From Ampullaceana balthica (taxonomy: Eukaryota; Mollusca; Gastropoda; Lymnaeidae), in assembly GCA_944989445.1 (NCBI GenBank), contig CALYLW010000979.1, positions 248,001 through 312,000 of the forward strand: a stretch of DNA of 64,000 bases, written 5' to 3'. Within the stretch, counting starts at the first letter, position 1. The number at the start of each line of letters is the position of its first letter. Positions 1 to 12,100 of the stretch are shown one piece after another. Position numbers and translations under genes: made by a program. The notes under the pieces are model-generated. The model was not told the DNA's origin. It worked only from the letters and a program-made list of their open reading frames with translations, and did not search any database.

Positions 1-453
1 AAGAAACATGCTTTCTAAGACTAAAAAAATAAATTACAATCCAAAATATCAAAATGCAGCTTTTCTCTTAAATGCAAACTTGTTTTCGTGTGGGGGACAA
101 AAATTATATTTCTTCTCTTAATGGCCTTCCTCCTTCCTGATTATACATATTTCACAACTTCAATATTTGACTTTGCCATTCAAGTCACGAACTGATTTAG
201 GATAATCCATTTTCTCCAAAGACTTCTGTCACATATTCAGGAAATCTGAATCCGTTGAATGAGTGGTCTGCACGTGACAGCTCCATGGCTACCACCTAAT
301 GTATACACATGAGTCACATAAAAGCGAAAAGTGTCCGCAACGAAACAAACCTCAAATAAAAGCAAAATTATGCTCTGGATTTTTTTTAAAAAACTGTACT
401 GAATATTAAAACGTCTATTTCCATAAATTGATCGAAATGTTTGTTGTATAATT
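1..453. other. Spacer, no gene recognised
   Basis: AT-rich sequence with no open frame that looks like a protein and no recognised repeat. Confidence 0.6.
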
Positions 454-454
454 G

Positions 455-715
455 GGTGAGGGCACGGTGAGGGCACGGTGAGGGCACGGTGAGGGCACGG
501 TGAGGGCACGGTGAGGGCACGGTGAGGGCACGGTGAGGGCACGGTGAGGGCACGGTGAGGGCACGGTGAGGGCACGGTGAGGGCACGGTGAGGGCACGGT
601 GAGGGCACGGTGAGGGCACGGTGAGGGCACGGTGAGGGCACGGTGAGGGCACGGTGAGGGCACGGTGAGGGCACGGTGAGGGCACGGTGAGGGCACGGTG
701 AGGGCACGGTGAGGG
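455..715 (+). repeat. 11-bp minisatellite, about 23-24 copies
   Basis: The unit GGTGAGGGCAC is repeated head to tail almost without variation. Three units make 33 bp, so every minus-strand frame stays open and reads an 11-residue peptide repeat. Those open frames are by-products of the repeat. The array is much more GC-rich than its flanks. Confidence 0.97.
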
Positions 716-1179
716 TGAAGTGTTTTCATTTACTCAAAAAATACATCAACAAAAATCAACATAAACCGTTGTCCAATAAGGATTACAATTTGAGCTGATG
801 CAAATAATAATAATAATTGTAACGAAAAAAAAGACTTGAATAATTTGATATTCTTACTGTGGATTTCTCCCATTGATTTTATGTTCAGGCGTTTTCTCCT
901 GCAAAACTCTGGTCAATTATGATGAAAGAAATTATTTTTTTTACTTCTTCTCATGGACGCAACTGAAAAATAGTTTGAGCCCTTTAGTTCAGTTGCCACC
1001 ACATCTAGCTTTTATATGTGGGTCTTAAAAATTTGACCAAGTTCAGTTGGTAGAAGCGATATAATGGAGTGTACGTCGATTGTGCAATTTTTCTGATATC
1101 ATTCTTTGAATGTGACGTCAATGAAAGTCAGTGCTAACGAGTCAAGGCAAAATTAAATTTGTGACTTTAAACTTTGCAA
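716..1179. other. Spacer, no gene recognised
   Basis: AT-rich sequence without a recognised gene or element. Confidence 0.55.
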
Positions 1180-1385
1180 GATTTTTGTTATGACATTCTT
1201 TAAAAAGACACGAATAATTCCTTGAGTGACATTTCGCTTAATTATTATGATTTTTGTTATAACATTCTTAAAGAACACAAGAATAACTCCATAAATGGGA
1301 TTTAGCCTCAATTATCATGATTTCTGTTATAACATTCTTAAAGAACACACGAATAATTCCATAAGTGGCTTTCGCCTCAGTTATG
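1180..1385 (+). repeat. Diverged tandem repeat, about 70 bp x 3
   Basis: Three diverged copies start at 1180, 1249 and 1319. Each begins GATTT(T/C)TGTTAT and contains ACATTCTT followed by an AAGA-CACGAATAA-type stretch. Spacing is 69-70 bp. Confidence 0.85.
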
Positions 1386-1735
1386 TTCACAAATAATTAA
1401 ACTCTCAAAATTTCACAGGTAGTTAGTTTTAAATCAAGATAAAAACTCCTTAAACGAAGAAATACAATTTTGATATTATTAAACTCCGGTTGAATTTCTC
1501 GAAACTAATGTTGAGTGAAGAGTAATATTGTAAATTTTAGTTTCATTTCTCATTCTTGTTATAATACAAATAAAATAGATTAGCCATTAAATGATTCATC
1601 TCAATTAAGTAGCAAACGGTTCTTTATTTTTTTGAGAATGTATTTAAAATTGTTTACGCATTCTGGCTCCATCAAAAACCTTTTGACAATAATTCTAACG
1701 TTGTGTAATTTTATTTACATATTTTTTGTAATTTA
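1386..1735. other. Spacer, no gene recognised
   Basis: AT-rich sequence, nothing recognised. Confidence 0.5.
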
Positions 1736-1800
1736 TTTATTTTGTTCACTTATATAGCGCAGTACCCCAGCCTACAGCTGGGCCCACAGCGCTTTACAAA
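1736..1800 (-). repeat. SINE/LINE-type 3' tail with GCGCTATATAA motif
   Basis: On the minus strand this reads AAAGCGCTGTGGGCCCAG, then GCGCTATATAA. The same arrangement is at 19365-19425, where it lies downstream of a recognisable LINE reverse-transcriptase C-terminus. This copy has no such coding upstream, so it is either a SINE that borrowed the tail or a very short truncated LINE. Confidence 0.55.
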
Positions 1801-1999
1801 CATGTTCAACAACTACATTAAACACATTGCACTCTAAATCTTCCTAAACATAGTTACACGCACAACTTTTATATAAATTATCAGAAATGAACGCATCACA
1901 GTTCGGCCGAGATCAGTGCACCTCATCGCTTGTCCGCCGTAACAGATGTCCTGGACTAAAAGAATAATTAATTATATCGCATAAAAAGTTCGTTTCGTA
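1801..1999. other. Spacer, no gene recognised
   Basis: Nothing recognised. Confidence 0.45.
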
Positions 2000-2593
2000 T
2001 TAAACAATATAATTTGCAATTGTCACGCAAGTAGTGTCTGTCAGTCCTGACGCTACTAATCTTAGAAAGCAGGGAAAACCAAATTACTGCACCAAAGCAT
2101 TAAAAGGTGTGCAAATTAAAGATGCGATGTAAAAAAATCTTATATGACGTCATTGTTTTCGCTCATATTTTAATTTTGGATAAGGGATCAATGTAAAAAA
2201 GAGGATTTGATGATGGTTAATTATAAAATTAAAACAAAAAACGGGGCGCCATAGGCGCCCTGAAACCCCTATTATAAAAATACTTTGTGTACATTTCAGA
2301 AAGTTTAATATTTCGTATTTATCAAACAAGGACAAGTTAGTTGGGCTTTTGAAAAAGGTCGGCGCCGAAGGCGACCTAAAAAAGTGAATTTTTTTATAAA
2401 ATAAATAGATTTCAGCTGAGCACTTCCGTCATTTTTTACGGGTGATACGCCGCGGGTCTCTCCAGAGTTCCTTCTTTTCATTCACTCACAGTCGTTTGCC
2501 CAAACCTACCCCATTTTGACAACCGTGTCTTTCAGGAAGTCTTCACCCGTCACTAAATCATTAGCGGCGTATGCTACGCCGCGGGTCAGCTAG
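2000..2593 (+). mobile_element. Non-autonomous Helitron with clear 3' end (5' end approximate)
   Basis: The 3' end is typical of a Helitron. A perfect 8-bp hairpin (GCGGCGTA, loop TGC, TACGCCGC; 2564-2582) is followed after 7 bases by CTAG at 2590-2593 and a flanking T. The body at about 2100-2380 matches, in reverse, the elements at 33871 and 34592: CTTTGTGTACATTTCAG, a GTATTTATCA stretch, and GTTGGGCTTTTGAAAAAGG. The family is therefore interspersed. I could not place the 5' TC terminus; 2000 is a guess. It encodes nothing. Confidence 0.7.
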
Positions 2594-3430
2594 TAGTTAT
2601 TAAATGTGCTTTTTTTATGACGTTACGCACCGGTACGGAGTACCGTCACCTTTTTCAATGTGGGGAAAAAATTATTACTTTTCTTGTATTTTAACGTGTA
2701 ATATAATTGGTTAATTATAAAATAAAATCGTTTTAGACATTTAGTATCTTGCAGTTGTGATTTATCTTGCATCGAGGTTCGAACTGGTAGTTAAAAGTTA
2801 GACAATTTATCACTGAGTACCGGCACCTATTTTTTTTTAAAAAGCACTGGTTATTAACATTTAAAAACTATAGGGAAGTATTATTTCAGCACACAAGACA
2901 TTATAAGTGTATAACCGTATTTATATGTACATGGATTACTGGCACGTAACTGTCTGTAACTCACATTACATTGCTAGGAGTATTGCAGGAAAGAGATTTT
3001 GATTTTTCAAAAATACGATAGCAGAAAAGAACAGCTCTCTCACTCCCCCCACACCCGCCTCTATACAGTGAATAAACAGCAACAGTAACCAAACTGCCAT
3101 GTCAAACTGACTCGGGCATCTGTTATCAAGATAAATCACAAGGCTATATTTTATTTTGTGAACTAATTTATCTGTCATCACAACATGGTAATTGACTCAG
3201 CCATCTATTATCATGAGATAATAAGCGACTTAGATTGTGTGCAACATTTATTTTAATTTTATTTAATGCGCGCATTGAGAAAAGAATTTGTTCGTATTTT
3301 CTGCGCCTTTATACTTTATCGTGTTTCATAACAGAACAGCTTAAATTAAGTCAACAATACCAAAGAAACGAACGAATGTGTTGTATTTATTGCTTCTAAA
3401 GAACGATACAATTAATTGGGCTTATGACGT
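2594..3430. other. Spacer with GAGTACCG-CACC repeat fragments
   Basis: No gene seen. The short phrase GAGTACCGTCACCT at about 2638 recurs as GAGTACCGGCACCT at about 2815, so this is probably decayed interspersed repeat. Confidence 0.4.
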
Positions 3431-3500
3431 TAGAAAAAGGGGTTGGTGGGGGGTGGTAACCTTGTCTCTCCCCCCCCCATTCCCCTCCCACCCCCTCCCC
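3431..3500. repeat. G/C-homopolymer-rich low-complexity block
   Basis: A G-rich run is followed by C-rich runs on the plus strand. Open frames on the minus strand across this block are composition artefacts. Confidence 0.7.
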
Positions 3501-4087
3501 CCTTGATCAAAATATGCACCACCTCGCCTTCTGATAAAATGCGTGTCAGATTGTACCACTGACTGACATTCAACAGTTTGTGCCTCCTGAGTTCCTGTGC
3601 ACTCATCCTGCTTGTCCCTCTGTATTTCACACGGCTTGGAACTGCAACCGTTGATAAACAATATTTCATCCTCCATGTAAGTTTCATTGCGTGAAAGCTT
3701 GAGTTTTGATTTTTAATATTCATTTTGTATATACATTTTTAATTTCAACTTTGGCTTGAATTTATGTAGTTATCTTTCTAGCACTCAATAATTTTCTGTT
3801 ATTAGAATGGAATAGGACCCCAAAAAAACTCCAACAAGATAAGAAGCATGATTGACATATTAGATTGCAGTTTTATGACTCGCGCTATAGTTTTTGTTTC
3901 TTTCTCAATGCTTTCCCCGGCAAACAATTATATCCTAGTAAGAACTTCTCCATCTTTATCAGACGTCTCTAGAAATCAAATTTCCCTTTTGTTGACAGAG
4001 AACATTCTAGTACACTCGTACTCACTACCATTTACCATGTGATTCCCCCCCCCCATTTTTGTGTTAAAAGTCTCTATAAGAGAGTTT
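3501..4087. other. Spacer, no gene recognised
   Basis: Short open frames on both strands lack recognisable domains. The stretch ends at the assembly gap. Confidence 0.5.
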
Positions 4088-4938
4088 NNNNNNNNNNNNN
4101 NNNNNNNNNNNNNNNNNNNNNNNNNNNNNNNNNNNNNNNNNNNNNNNNNNNNNNNNNNNNNNNNNNNNNNNNNNNNNNNNNNNNNNNNNNNNNNNNNNNN
4201 NNNNNNNNNNNNNNNNNNNNNNNNNNNNNNNNNNNNNNNNNNNNNNNNNNNNNNNNNNNNNNNNNNNNNNNNNNNNNNNNNNNNNNNNNNNNNNNNNNNN
4301 NNNNNNNNNNNNNNNNNNNNNNNNNNNNNNNNNNNNNNNNNNNNNNNNNNNNNNNNNNNNNNNNNNNNNNNNNNNNNNNNNNNNNNNNNNNNNNNNNNNN
4401 NNNNNNNNNNNNNNNNNNNNNNNNNNNNNNNNNNNNNNNNNNNNNNNNNNNNNNNNNNNNNNNNNNNNNNNNNNNNNNNNNNNNNNNNNNNNNNNNNNNN
4501 NNNNNNNNNNNNNNNNNNNNNNNNNNNNNNNNNNNNNNNNNNNNNNNNNNNNNNNNNNNNNNNNNNNNNNNNNNNNNNNNNNNNNNNNNNNNNNNNNNNN
4601 NNNNNNNNNNNNNNNNNNNNNNNNNNNNNNNNNNNNNNNNNNNNNNNNNNNNNNNNNNNNNNNNNNNNNNNNNNNNNNNNNNNNNNNNNNNNNNNNNNNN
4701 NNNNNNNNNNNNNNNNNNNNNNNNNNNNNNNNNNNNNNNNNNNNNNNNNNNNNNNNNNNNNNNNNNNNNNNNNNNNNNNNNNNNNNNNNNNNNNNNNNNN
4801 NNNNNNNNNNNNNNNNNNNNNNNNNNNNNNNNNNNNNNNNNNNNNNNNNNNNNNNNNNNNNNNNNNNNNNNNNNNNNNNNNNNNNNNNNNNNNNNNNNNN
4901 NNNNNNNNNNNNNNNNNNNNNNNNNNNNNNNNNNNNNN
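4088..4938. other. Assembly gap (851 N)
   Basis: Unresolved bases. The gap touches a perfect 20-bp satellite, so it probably hides more of that array. Confidence 1.
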
Positions 4939-5583
4939 TGTATATAATATATGACGATGTTATATAATATATGACGATGTTATATAATATATGACGATGT
5001 TATATAATATATGACGATGTTATATAATATATGACGATGTTATATAATATATGACGATGTTATATAATATATGACGATGTTATATAATATATGACGATGT
5101 TATATAATATATGACGATGTTATATAATATATGACGATGTTATATAATATATGACGATGTTATATAATATATGACGATGTTATATAATATATGACGATGT
5201 TATATAATATATGACGATGTTATATAATATATGACGATGTTATATAATATATGACGATGTTATATAATATATGACGATGTTATATAATATATGACGATGT
5301 TATATAATATATGACGATGTTATATAATATATGACGATGTTATATAATATATGACGATGTTATATAATATATGACGATGTTATATAATATATGACGATGT
5401 TATATAATATATGACGATGTTATATAATATATGACGATGTTATATAATATATGACGATGTTATATAATATATGACGATGTTATATAATATATGACGATGT
5501 TATATAATATATGACGATGTTATATAATATATGACGATGTTATATAATATATGACGATGTTATATAATATATGACGATGTTAT
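4939..5583 (+). repeat. 20-bp satellite, about 32 essentially identical copies
   Basis: The unit TATATAATATATGACGATGT repeats with no visible substitutions from the gap edge to 5583. Such uniformity points to very recent expansion or to assembly extension of a collapsed array. Confidence 0.98.
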
Positions 5584-5594
5584 AATTATGTTTC

Positions 5595-5790
5595 TATGCA
5601 GACAGATAGAAAAGGACTGCGATGAAGCATTTAAATAAAATACAAGACACACGAACGAATTGTGTGATCACAACAATAAATTAAAACTTTTTTTCAATGT
5701 ATTAGTCAATAAAAAAAACAATCAATAAAGATTTAATTGTTTTGCTCACACAATTTGTTTGTGTTCGGTGTATTTTTTCTATGTAGACAT
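5595..5790. repeat. Inverted repeat related to the hammerhead-bearing repeats
   Basis: The left arm at about 5630-5685 (ATACAAGACACACGAACGAA, then TTGTGTGATCACAACAATAAA) is an imperfect inverse of the right arm at about 5725-5790. Similar sequence precedes the hammerhead-like cores at 22300-22365 and 44660-44700, so this is probably a fragment of the same repeat family without the ribozyme core. Confidence 0.5.
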
Positions 5791-6635
5791 ATTGCCCGTT
5801 TAGCACAACATGGTACTTATAACATTGAAATAAAATCACTAGTGCCCGTCTAAAAAAAACAAAAAAACAATAACAAAAAACAAAGAAAAAAAAACAACAA
5901 AAAAAAACAACTGAAAGATACCTCGTTCAGAAACACACATATCCCACGATTGAAAATTAAGTAGGTAAAAAAAACATTTAACTTATTTTAGGAAATATTC
6001 AGAATCGACCATTACTACTTGATAAAGATGCCGGATTCGAGAGAAAGCTAATCTCGACGCTGCGCGGTTAGTTTTCCCGGGTGATAGATTGACTCGAATC
6101 ATACACAAGAACATGGTCCGTAAAAATTAAACGAAAAACGGCAACCCCCAGTGAACAAGTATTTAACAAAGAACAGAGATTTAAAAAGAAAAAACTCTAT
6201 AAAACTCGCTTCCGCTCAATATATTGTTTTAAAAAATCTGATTTACTTTTTTTGAAATTACTGCGATTTTCAAACTATTACAGGATTTTGCTCTCCGTAA
6301 ACTAATACATCCCGAAAATTAAATAAAAACTAGATCGACAAATTCCATTCCGAAAAGAACAAATTTTATGTCCTTTGCTCTATTTTATCGTCATTACATA
6401 ACACAATTGCAATGTAAACTATTTTCTGAACACCTTGAATGGGAAATTTCTTTCTGTACTTGTCATGCTAATTCTTGGAATCAAAGCATGTGAGTGAAGA
6501 TCTTTGATCAAGCAACTCGCGTCCCAATATGTTCCTGTACGTTGTTTAATCCTACATCTAGTCTCCAATAAAAAAAAGTCCGGCGGTCGGGTTCAAATGT
6601 CATTTTAAAAATAACGGGACGCTCAAAGATGGCAT
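5791..6635. other. Spacer, no gene recognised
   Basis: Includes an A-rich AAAACAA tract at about 5850-5910. No coding signal. Confidence 0.5.
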
Positions 6636-7303
6636 TTCAGATTGATTTAAGACTGCAAAAACTCAGATTTAAGACTGCAAAAACTCAGATTTAAGACTGC
6701 AAAAACTCAGATTTAAGACGGCAAAAACTCAGATTTAGGACTGCAAAAACTCAGATTTAAGACTGCAAAAACTCAGATTTAAGACTGCAAAAACTCAGAT
6801 TTAAGACTGCAAAAACTCAGATTTAAGACTGCAAAAACTCAGATTTAAGACTGCAAAAACTCAGATTTAAGACTGCAAAAACTCAGATTAAAGACTGCAA
6901 AATTTCAGATTGATTTATTAAGACTGCAAAAACTCAGATTTAAGACTGCAAAAACTCAGATTTAAGACTGCAAAAACTCAGATTTAAGACTGCAAAAACT
7001 CAGATTTAAGACTGCAAAAACTCAGATTAAAGACTGCAAAATTTCAGATTGATTTAAGACTGAAAAAACTCAGATTTAAAACTGCAAAAACTCAGATTTA
7101 AGACTGCAAAAACTCAGATTTAAGACTGCAAAAACTCAGATTTAAGACTGCAAAATTTCAGATTGATTTAAGACTGCAAAAACTCAGATTTAAGACTGCA
7201 AAAACTCAGATTTAAGACTGAAAAATTTCAGATTGATTTAAGGCTGCAAAAACTCAGATGTAAGACTGCAAAATTTCAGATTTAAGACTGCAAAAACTCA
7301 GAT
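6636..7303 (+). repeat. 22-bp minisatellite, about 29 copies with variant blocks
   Basis: The base unit is AGATTTAAGACTGCAAAAAC plus TC. A variant segment containing AATTTCAGATTGATTTAAG recurs at irregular intervals (about 6900, 7040, 7155, 7225), giving a crude higher-order pattern. Confidence 0.95.
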
Positions 7304-7337
7304 GTTTATTTAATGAAATCACACATTTCTCTTAGCC

Positions 7338-7452
7338 GCTTAATAAAATACAGGTATAGTAACAAGCTATCTAATGTCGATGTATAACACTACATAATAA
7401 AATACGTGTATAGTAACAAGCTATCCAATGTCGATGTATAACACCTACATAA
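7338..7452 (+). repeat. Tandem duplication, about 57 bp x 2
   Basis: Two near-identical copies contain AATAAAATAC(A/G)(G/T)GTATAG and CAAGCTAT(C/T)(T/C)AATGTCG. They adjoin the end of the 22-bp array. Confidence 0.9.
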
Positions 7453-8423
7453 TCTTATCATTGACATCTCTTGCAAGCGACTTCGTTGTCATCGGGAGGA
7501 TTCTATTTGTTGAGATTCCATTGATGACAATTGTCTTCATGATATCTTCAGTTGATTCTTGAATTAGATTAGATATTTATACGCAATATTATAATTTGGG
7601 GCTGTAAGATCGTCATTCTCACACACTGACCAATCATCATCCGCAACTTTGAACATCCATTTGTGTGAGAAATCCTCTCTATCAGTGACAATACATAAGT
7701 CGTCTCTTTAATCAACATTCCCAAACTGGTAGATTCGTTAGGAGCTTGCAAAATTAAATGTAGAAAAGACAACAAACGTATTCGAAAAGTATGATTTTGG
7801 TGTGTGTGTGTGTGTGGGGGGGGTATTAATATCTTGTATTGTTATAGGTGGATCTTTTATTGTTACAGAAAAATCTTGTTTTGTCATATATTGTATTGTT
7901 ATTCAGAAGATATTACATTGTTATGGTGGCATCGTTATTCTCATATGAGCATCTTGCAGTTGTAGTGTCAAAGGAGGATGTTGAATTATAACAAGAGTAT
8001 CTTGCATTGTATTGTTAAAAACTTTTGAAATGGTTAACAAAAACGGCCATGCCAGTGTCTCGATTGTTTTCTCTCGCAGCGTCTATCTTGGTACTACCCA
8101 CCAACACTTTCTTTCTCATTCATCTGACATAAAAACAAACAACACTTTAATTATAGTCATTTAGTCGACAAAGACTAACTACACAGTATAGATTTCTCAG
8201 TAAACGAATGCCCTAATAACACATATACAGTGTTAAACGAGTGGTGAACGTGAAAGAGTGTGACATACGTCTTAACAAGATTCTCATCCACAAAGACAAA
8301 TGGACTTCAATTTTTCAATCTACTTGAAATCTTCGATAAGTCATTTCTGTTTGTGAGCTAGTGTAGCTTTGAGTGTTGAGATACATTTTTAATGTAAATT
8401 AAGATACCTGCCACTAGAGCCCC

Positions 8424-8427
<4 letters not shown>
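7453..8427. other. Spacer with a short GT tract
   Basis: A GT dinucleotide run sits at about 7799-7816. The stretch 7840-8020 is loosely repetitive (ATCTTG/TTGTATTGTTAT phrases). No gene seen. Confidence 0.5.

Positions 8428-8465
<38 letters not shown>
8428..8465. repeat. TA microsatellite
   Basis: An uninterrupted TA run lies directly beside the LINE-A pentamer tail. Confidence 0.95.
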
Positions 8466-8467
<2 letters not shown>

Positions 8468-9015
8468 TATCTTATCTTATCTTATCTGTTTACAGACGCT
8501 CCTTCTATACAGAAGATTATTGCGTCCTACGCTTATCTATGGTTTGTGTTTAGTCCTGCATTTTTATTAGAGATTTAAATGTTGATAAAGTGTTGGTTTT
8601 CCTGGATTCTTCAGGCAACCCATTCCACGCCCGAATTCCGGACGGGAAGAAGGAAAACTTGTATGTGTTTGTTCTTGCATACGGAATAAGAAAGGTGTTT
8701 TTATCCTTATGTCTATCTGAGGGTTGTATTAAGTTATATTTGTGTTGTATTTCTAAATTAGAATTAATTGCTTTATGTATGATTACTACTTTGCTCTTGG
8801 TTCTTCTATCCTCTAGTGTTTCAAGGTTTAATGATTTAACTAATGGTGTTATTCTTGTCAGTTTCGAATATTCTCCAGTAATGAATCTGGCAGCTCTTTT
8901 TTGAATTTGTTCTAGTTTATCAATGTTTTCTTTGGTGGATGGGTCCCATACAGAAGATGCATATTCTAGTACAGGTCTCACCAAAGTGAGGTAGCATTTT
9001 AGTTTTATATCTCTA
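8466..9015 (-). pseudogene. LINE-A retrotransposon, 3' part (RT C-terminus, 3' UTR, GATAA tail)
   Basis: This is the 3' third of a CR1/Jockey-type non-LTR retrotransposon. Its coding frame (8550 to 9015) carries the C-terminal region seen in this superfamily: LVRPVLEYASSVWDP, QKRAARFITGEY, and SGIRAWNGLPEE near the end, finishing at a stop at 8550-8552. About 60 bp of 3' UTR follows, then a short (AGATA)n pentamer tail at 8466-8487. The upstream remainder of the same element lies at 17241-19152, separated by an inserted Helitron. At least seven 5'-truncated relatives in the window share this 3' end (24722, 32930, 41668, 43290, 48007, 55217, 59307). That pattern is expected for target-primed reverse transcription. 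Confidence 0.92.
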
Positions 9016-9033
9016 CTAGCCGGGTTACCCGGC
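9016..9033 (-). other. Helitron 3' terminus: hairpin plus CTAG
   Basis: On the minus strand GCCGGG-TAA-CCCGGC is followed immediately by TAG, so the last hairpin base is the C of CTAG. Rolling-circle Helitrons normally keep roughly ten bases between hairpin and CTRR end. Here that spacer is missing, although other Helitron ends in this window have 7-10 bases. Confidence 0.85.
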
Positions 9034-9158
9034 GTCGCACGATTAAAATAATAGTCAACAGATTTTTAAAAAAAATATTTCAATTCATGCATTGAAAAAC
9101 AATTTAAAAAATAAATTGAAATGTAATTAAAAATAAGTACATGTAATTTATATAATGC

Positions 9159-12100
9159 TTATATTAAGGCTTGTCGATAGACTATATTTTTGGTTTTTCC
9201 GTCTGGTGCAAAAATGAAAAGATTTGTTGGTGACCCAACTCTAGAACATGCCACATATAGCTGTCCGTGGGCAAAGCATGCTTCCTCAAGTACAATGCCT
9301 GCCACTTTTAAAGACTGTCCCTGTGCCTTGTTGATAGACATGGCAAATGCAAGCCTGATTGGAAACTGGAGGCGCTTGAAATCAAAAGGCATATCTGTTG
9401 GTATGAGTGGAATTCTTGGGATGAAGACATCTTCTCCTTTGGCGCAGCCTGTCAAAATTGTGGCTTCTATTACATGAGGTAAGAGATGCTTGATGCTCAA
9501 TCGTGTTCCATTGCATAGTTTAGGGGGATCCAAATTTCTCAGAAGTATGATAGGAGCTCCGATTTTAAGTTCCAAGTTATGTGATGGCATGCCAGGAGGA
9601 TCTAATTAATTCAAAAATTCTGTTGGATAGTAAACAGCTTGGGCCGGATCTGTAACCGTATCAATAGATTTGTAGTTTTTTGAAATGCCTGGTAGAAAAT
9701 TTTGAATTTGAGAATTGATGCTGTTGACACTTGAATTCTTTGGAGCAAGAATGGCCCTTTCGCACAACCACTCAGGATTTTTAAACTGGTCTTGGATGTT
9801 TGGAAAAACGGCAAGTTTCAACTCTTCAAGTGACTTTGCTACAGTGCAAAAATTTGATGGGAAAGAAACTGTTCCTGATGCTGGGTCTACCTGCCACTTT
9901 CCATCGCCAAGTTGAAGCAATTGATGTGAGAAGTAGCCTGCTGCATTATCTCCATGTAAATGGACTCTCATGTTGGTGGTCAAAGTCATTTTCTTGACCT
10001 GTTTCCACAGAGTTGAAGCTTTGAGGAAGGCATTCAACTCATCGCTTGGTGTTGACCTTGGAATGACAGGCAAAGTTTGTCTAAAATCTCCAGCTAACAC
10101 CACAACTGTTCCTCCCATTAGTTTTGTGTTTCCTTTTAAATCCTGAAGAGTGTTGTTCAAGGCTTCAAGAGCTCGCTTGTGTGACATTGTACACTCATCC
10201 CAGACAATGAGAGAACACTGTTCTAGTACCTTGGCCTTTCCTGATCCTTTTGATATGTTGCAGGTTACATTCTCAGAATGGTTCATGTTCAAAGGTAACT
10301 TGAAGGCAGAATGAGCTGTTCTACCCCCGGCAAGCAATGTTGATGCTATGCCAGAAGAAGCAACGGCTAGAGCAATACCTTTATCTCGTCTGATTGTAGC
10401 CAAGAGCAAATTGATCACAAATGTTTTACCTGTACCTCCTGGAGCATCAAGGAATATGATTCCACCTTTTTTTGAGGTAACCAGTTCTAAGATGTGAATG
10501 TAGGCAGCTCTTTGATCCTCAACTAAACGTGGTTGATTTTCTGAGACATAGGTCATCAATTCATTTGTGTTATAATTTTGTTCTCGTAGAATTTCACTAT
10601 TCTGAAGATTGTTTTCATTTCTTTGAGGCGTTGGTAACCCAAACTGGTCAAGGTTCCTTCCTGACATTGATACACACAAATCCTCCAACAACATAAGACA
10701 CCTTTTGTAAATCTCATTAGAGAACTCAATTAGCAGTGTTTGATTCTCTCTCTTGGTTTGCAACATAATGTCCTCACTCAAATATGTTTTAAATGTATCC
10801 CAGAGAGCAAGTGGATTAGAAACAGAGCATGTTGTCAGCAAAATTGAAAACAGATGTCTCAAACGGGTAGGTGATTGAGATGTACATGCCTCCTCCATGG
10901 TCAAGACCCAATGGTGATCGTTTTCTAGTAGCCCTTGCATTTGGCAAGCTTCCCTAAATGTAGCACACACATGACCATCAACAGTTTTTAAGTCAGTGTA
11001 GGATGTTGGTCCTCTAACAACATGAAGTAGCATCCTCAAAACGAAGCATTCTGCATTAGATGGGTGAACGGTGTACACACTTCCCAATGCATCTGGAGAT
11101 TTTATCCCTGGATGATATTCAACATCTGCTCCTTGTTTTCGGCGTTTAAATATTTTTTGAGAAGCATTCCAAGTATAGTACCTTGGAACAACACAATAGA
11201 GAATGGTTTTTGCAAAGTCGTCTTGTTGGCACAGTTGAAAAAAAGCTGTCAAAGTTGTTCTTGGTGGCTCCAGAATTTAATGATATATATTTTCTTGGTT
11301 GAAGTATACTCTTTGCCCATTTTCAAGATGAACACTCAAGTGAACAACTGTTGGATACCATTCATGAATTTGGAAATTCAAAATTCTCCAGACTGCTTCA
11401 TTACTGCTGATGTAACGACCCATTAGAAATTTTTGCACCTCATCTGGATTCTCTTGGTTTCCTTCAAGACCAAAAACGGCCTGGTCACTTCCTTTATTGA
11501 CGTACTTGCAGATGTATTTGATGGCCTTGACAGATTGGCAAGATTCGACATTTATGTGAGCTTGAAACATTTTTGTCAAAATTGGAGTGTAGGGAACCAC
11601 CCATCTGTTGTCCATTTCTATTTCTTGATATGTTGAACCAACCTTCATTTTGATTTTTGCAGTAAAACCACCATCTCCTGGTTTACGGCGTCTGTACACA
11701 GGATAGCCATCTTCACCAGTTTTAGTTTCTTGTATCAAATTCCTTGGATATTTTTTTGAGCATTTCCCATCAACCATGCAAGCAGAGTTTCTGTTCAAGT
11801 TTCCACAGGGTCCATGCAGCATATTTTTTCACAACAATTTCAAACAAAAAATTATCTTGTGTAGAGTTTGGTATTTCTGCTGAGATTACATTGTCAATTT
11901 GATTAGGTCGTAATTTTTTCATCAGCCAGATTAGGATGTGTGCATGGGGTAAGCCTCTCTTCTGCCATTCAATTGAGTACATCCAGCATCTCGTTTCACC
12001 ATAGACATGACTTTTTGTAATGACTCCCATTAATTTTGATAGTTTTCGTTTGAAGACTCTAGCAACCAAATCATGTCGATCCACTGCTGATTGGCCAGGT

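Noticed and set aside
237..729. Three open frames rich in [11 protein letters not shown] repeats
   Set aside because: Direct by-product of the 11-bp minisatellite.
4039..4954. Two long open frames of about 300 codons
   Set aside because: They consist of the N gap.
6636..7303. Possible CRISPR-like array
   Set aside because: Units are contiguous with no unique spacers; the context is eukaryotic and no cas genes exist. The same applies to every tandem array in the window.
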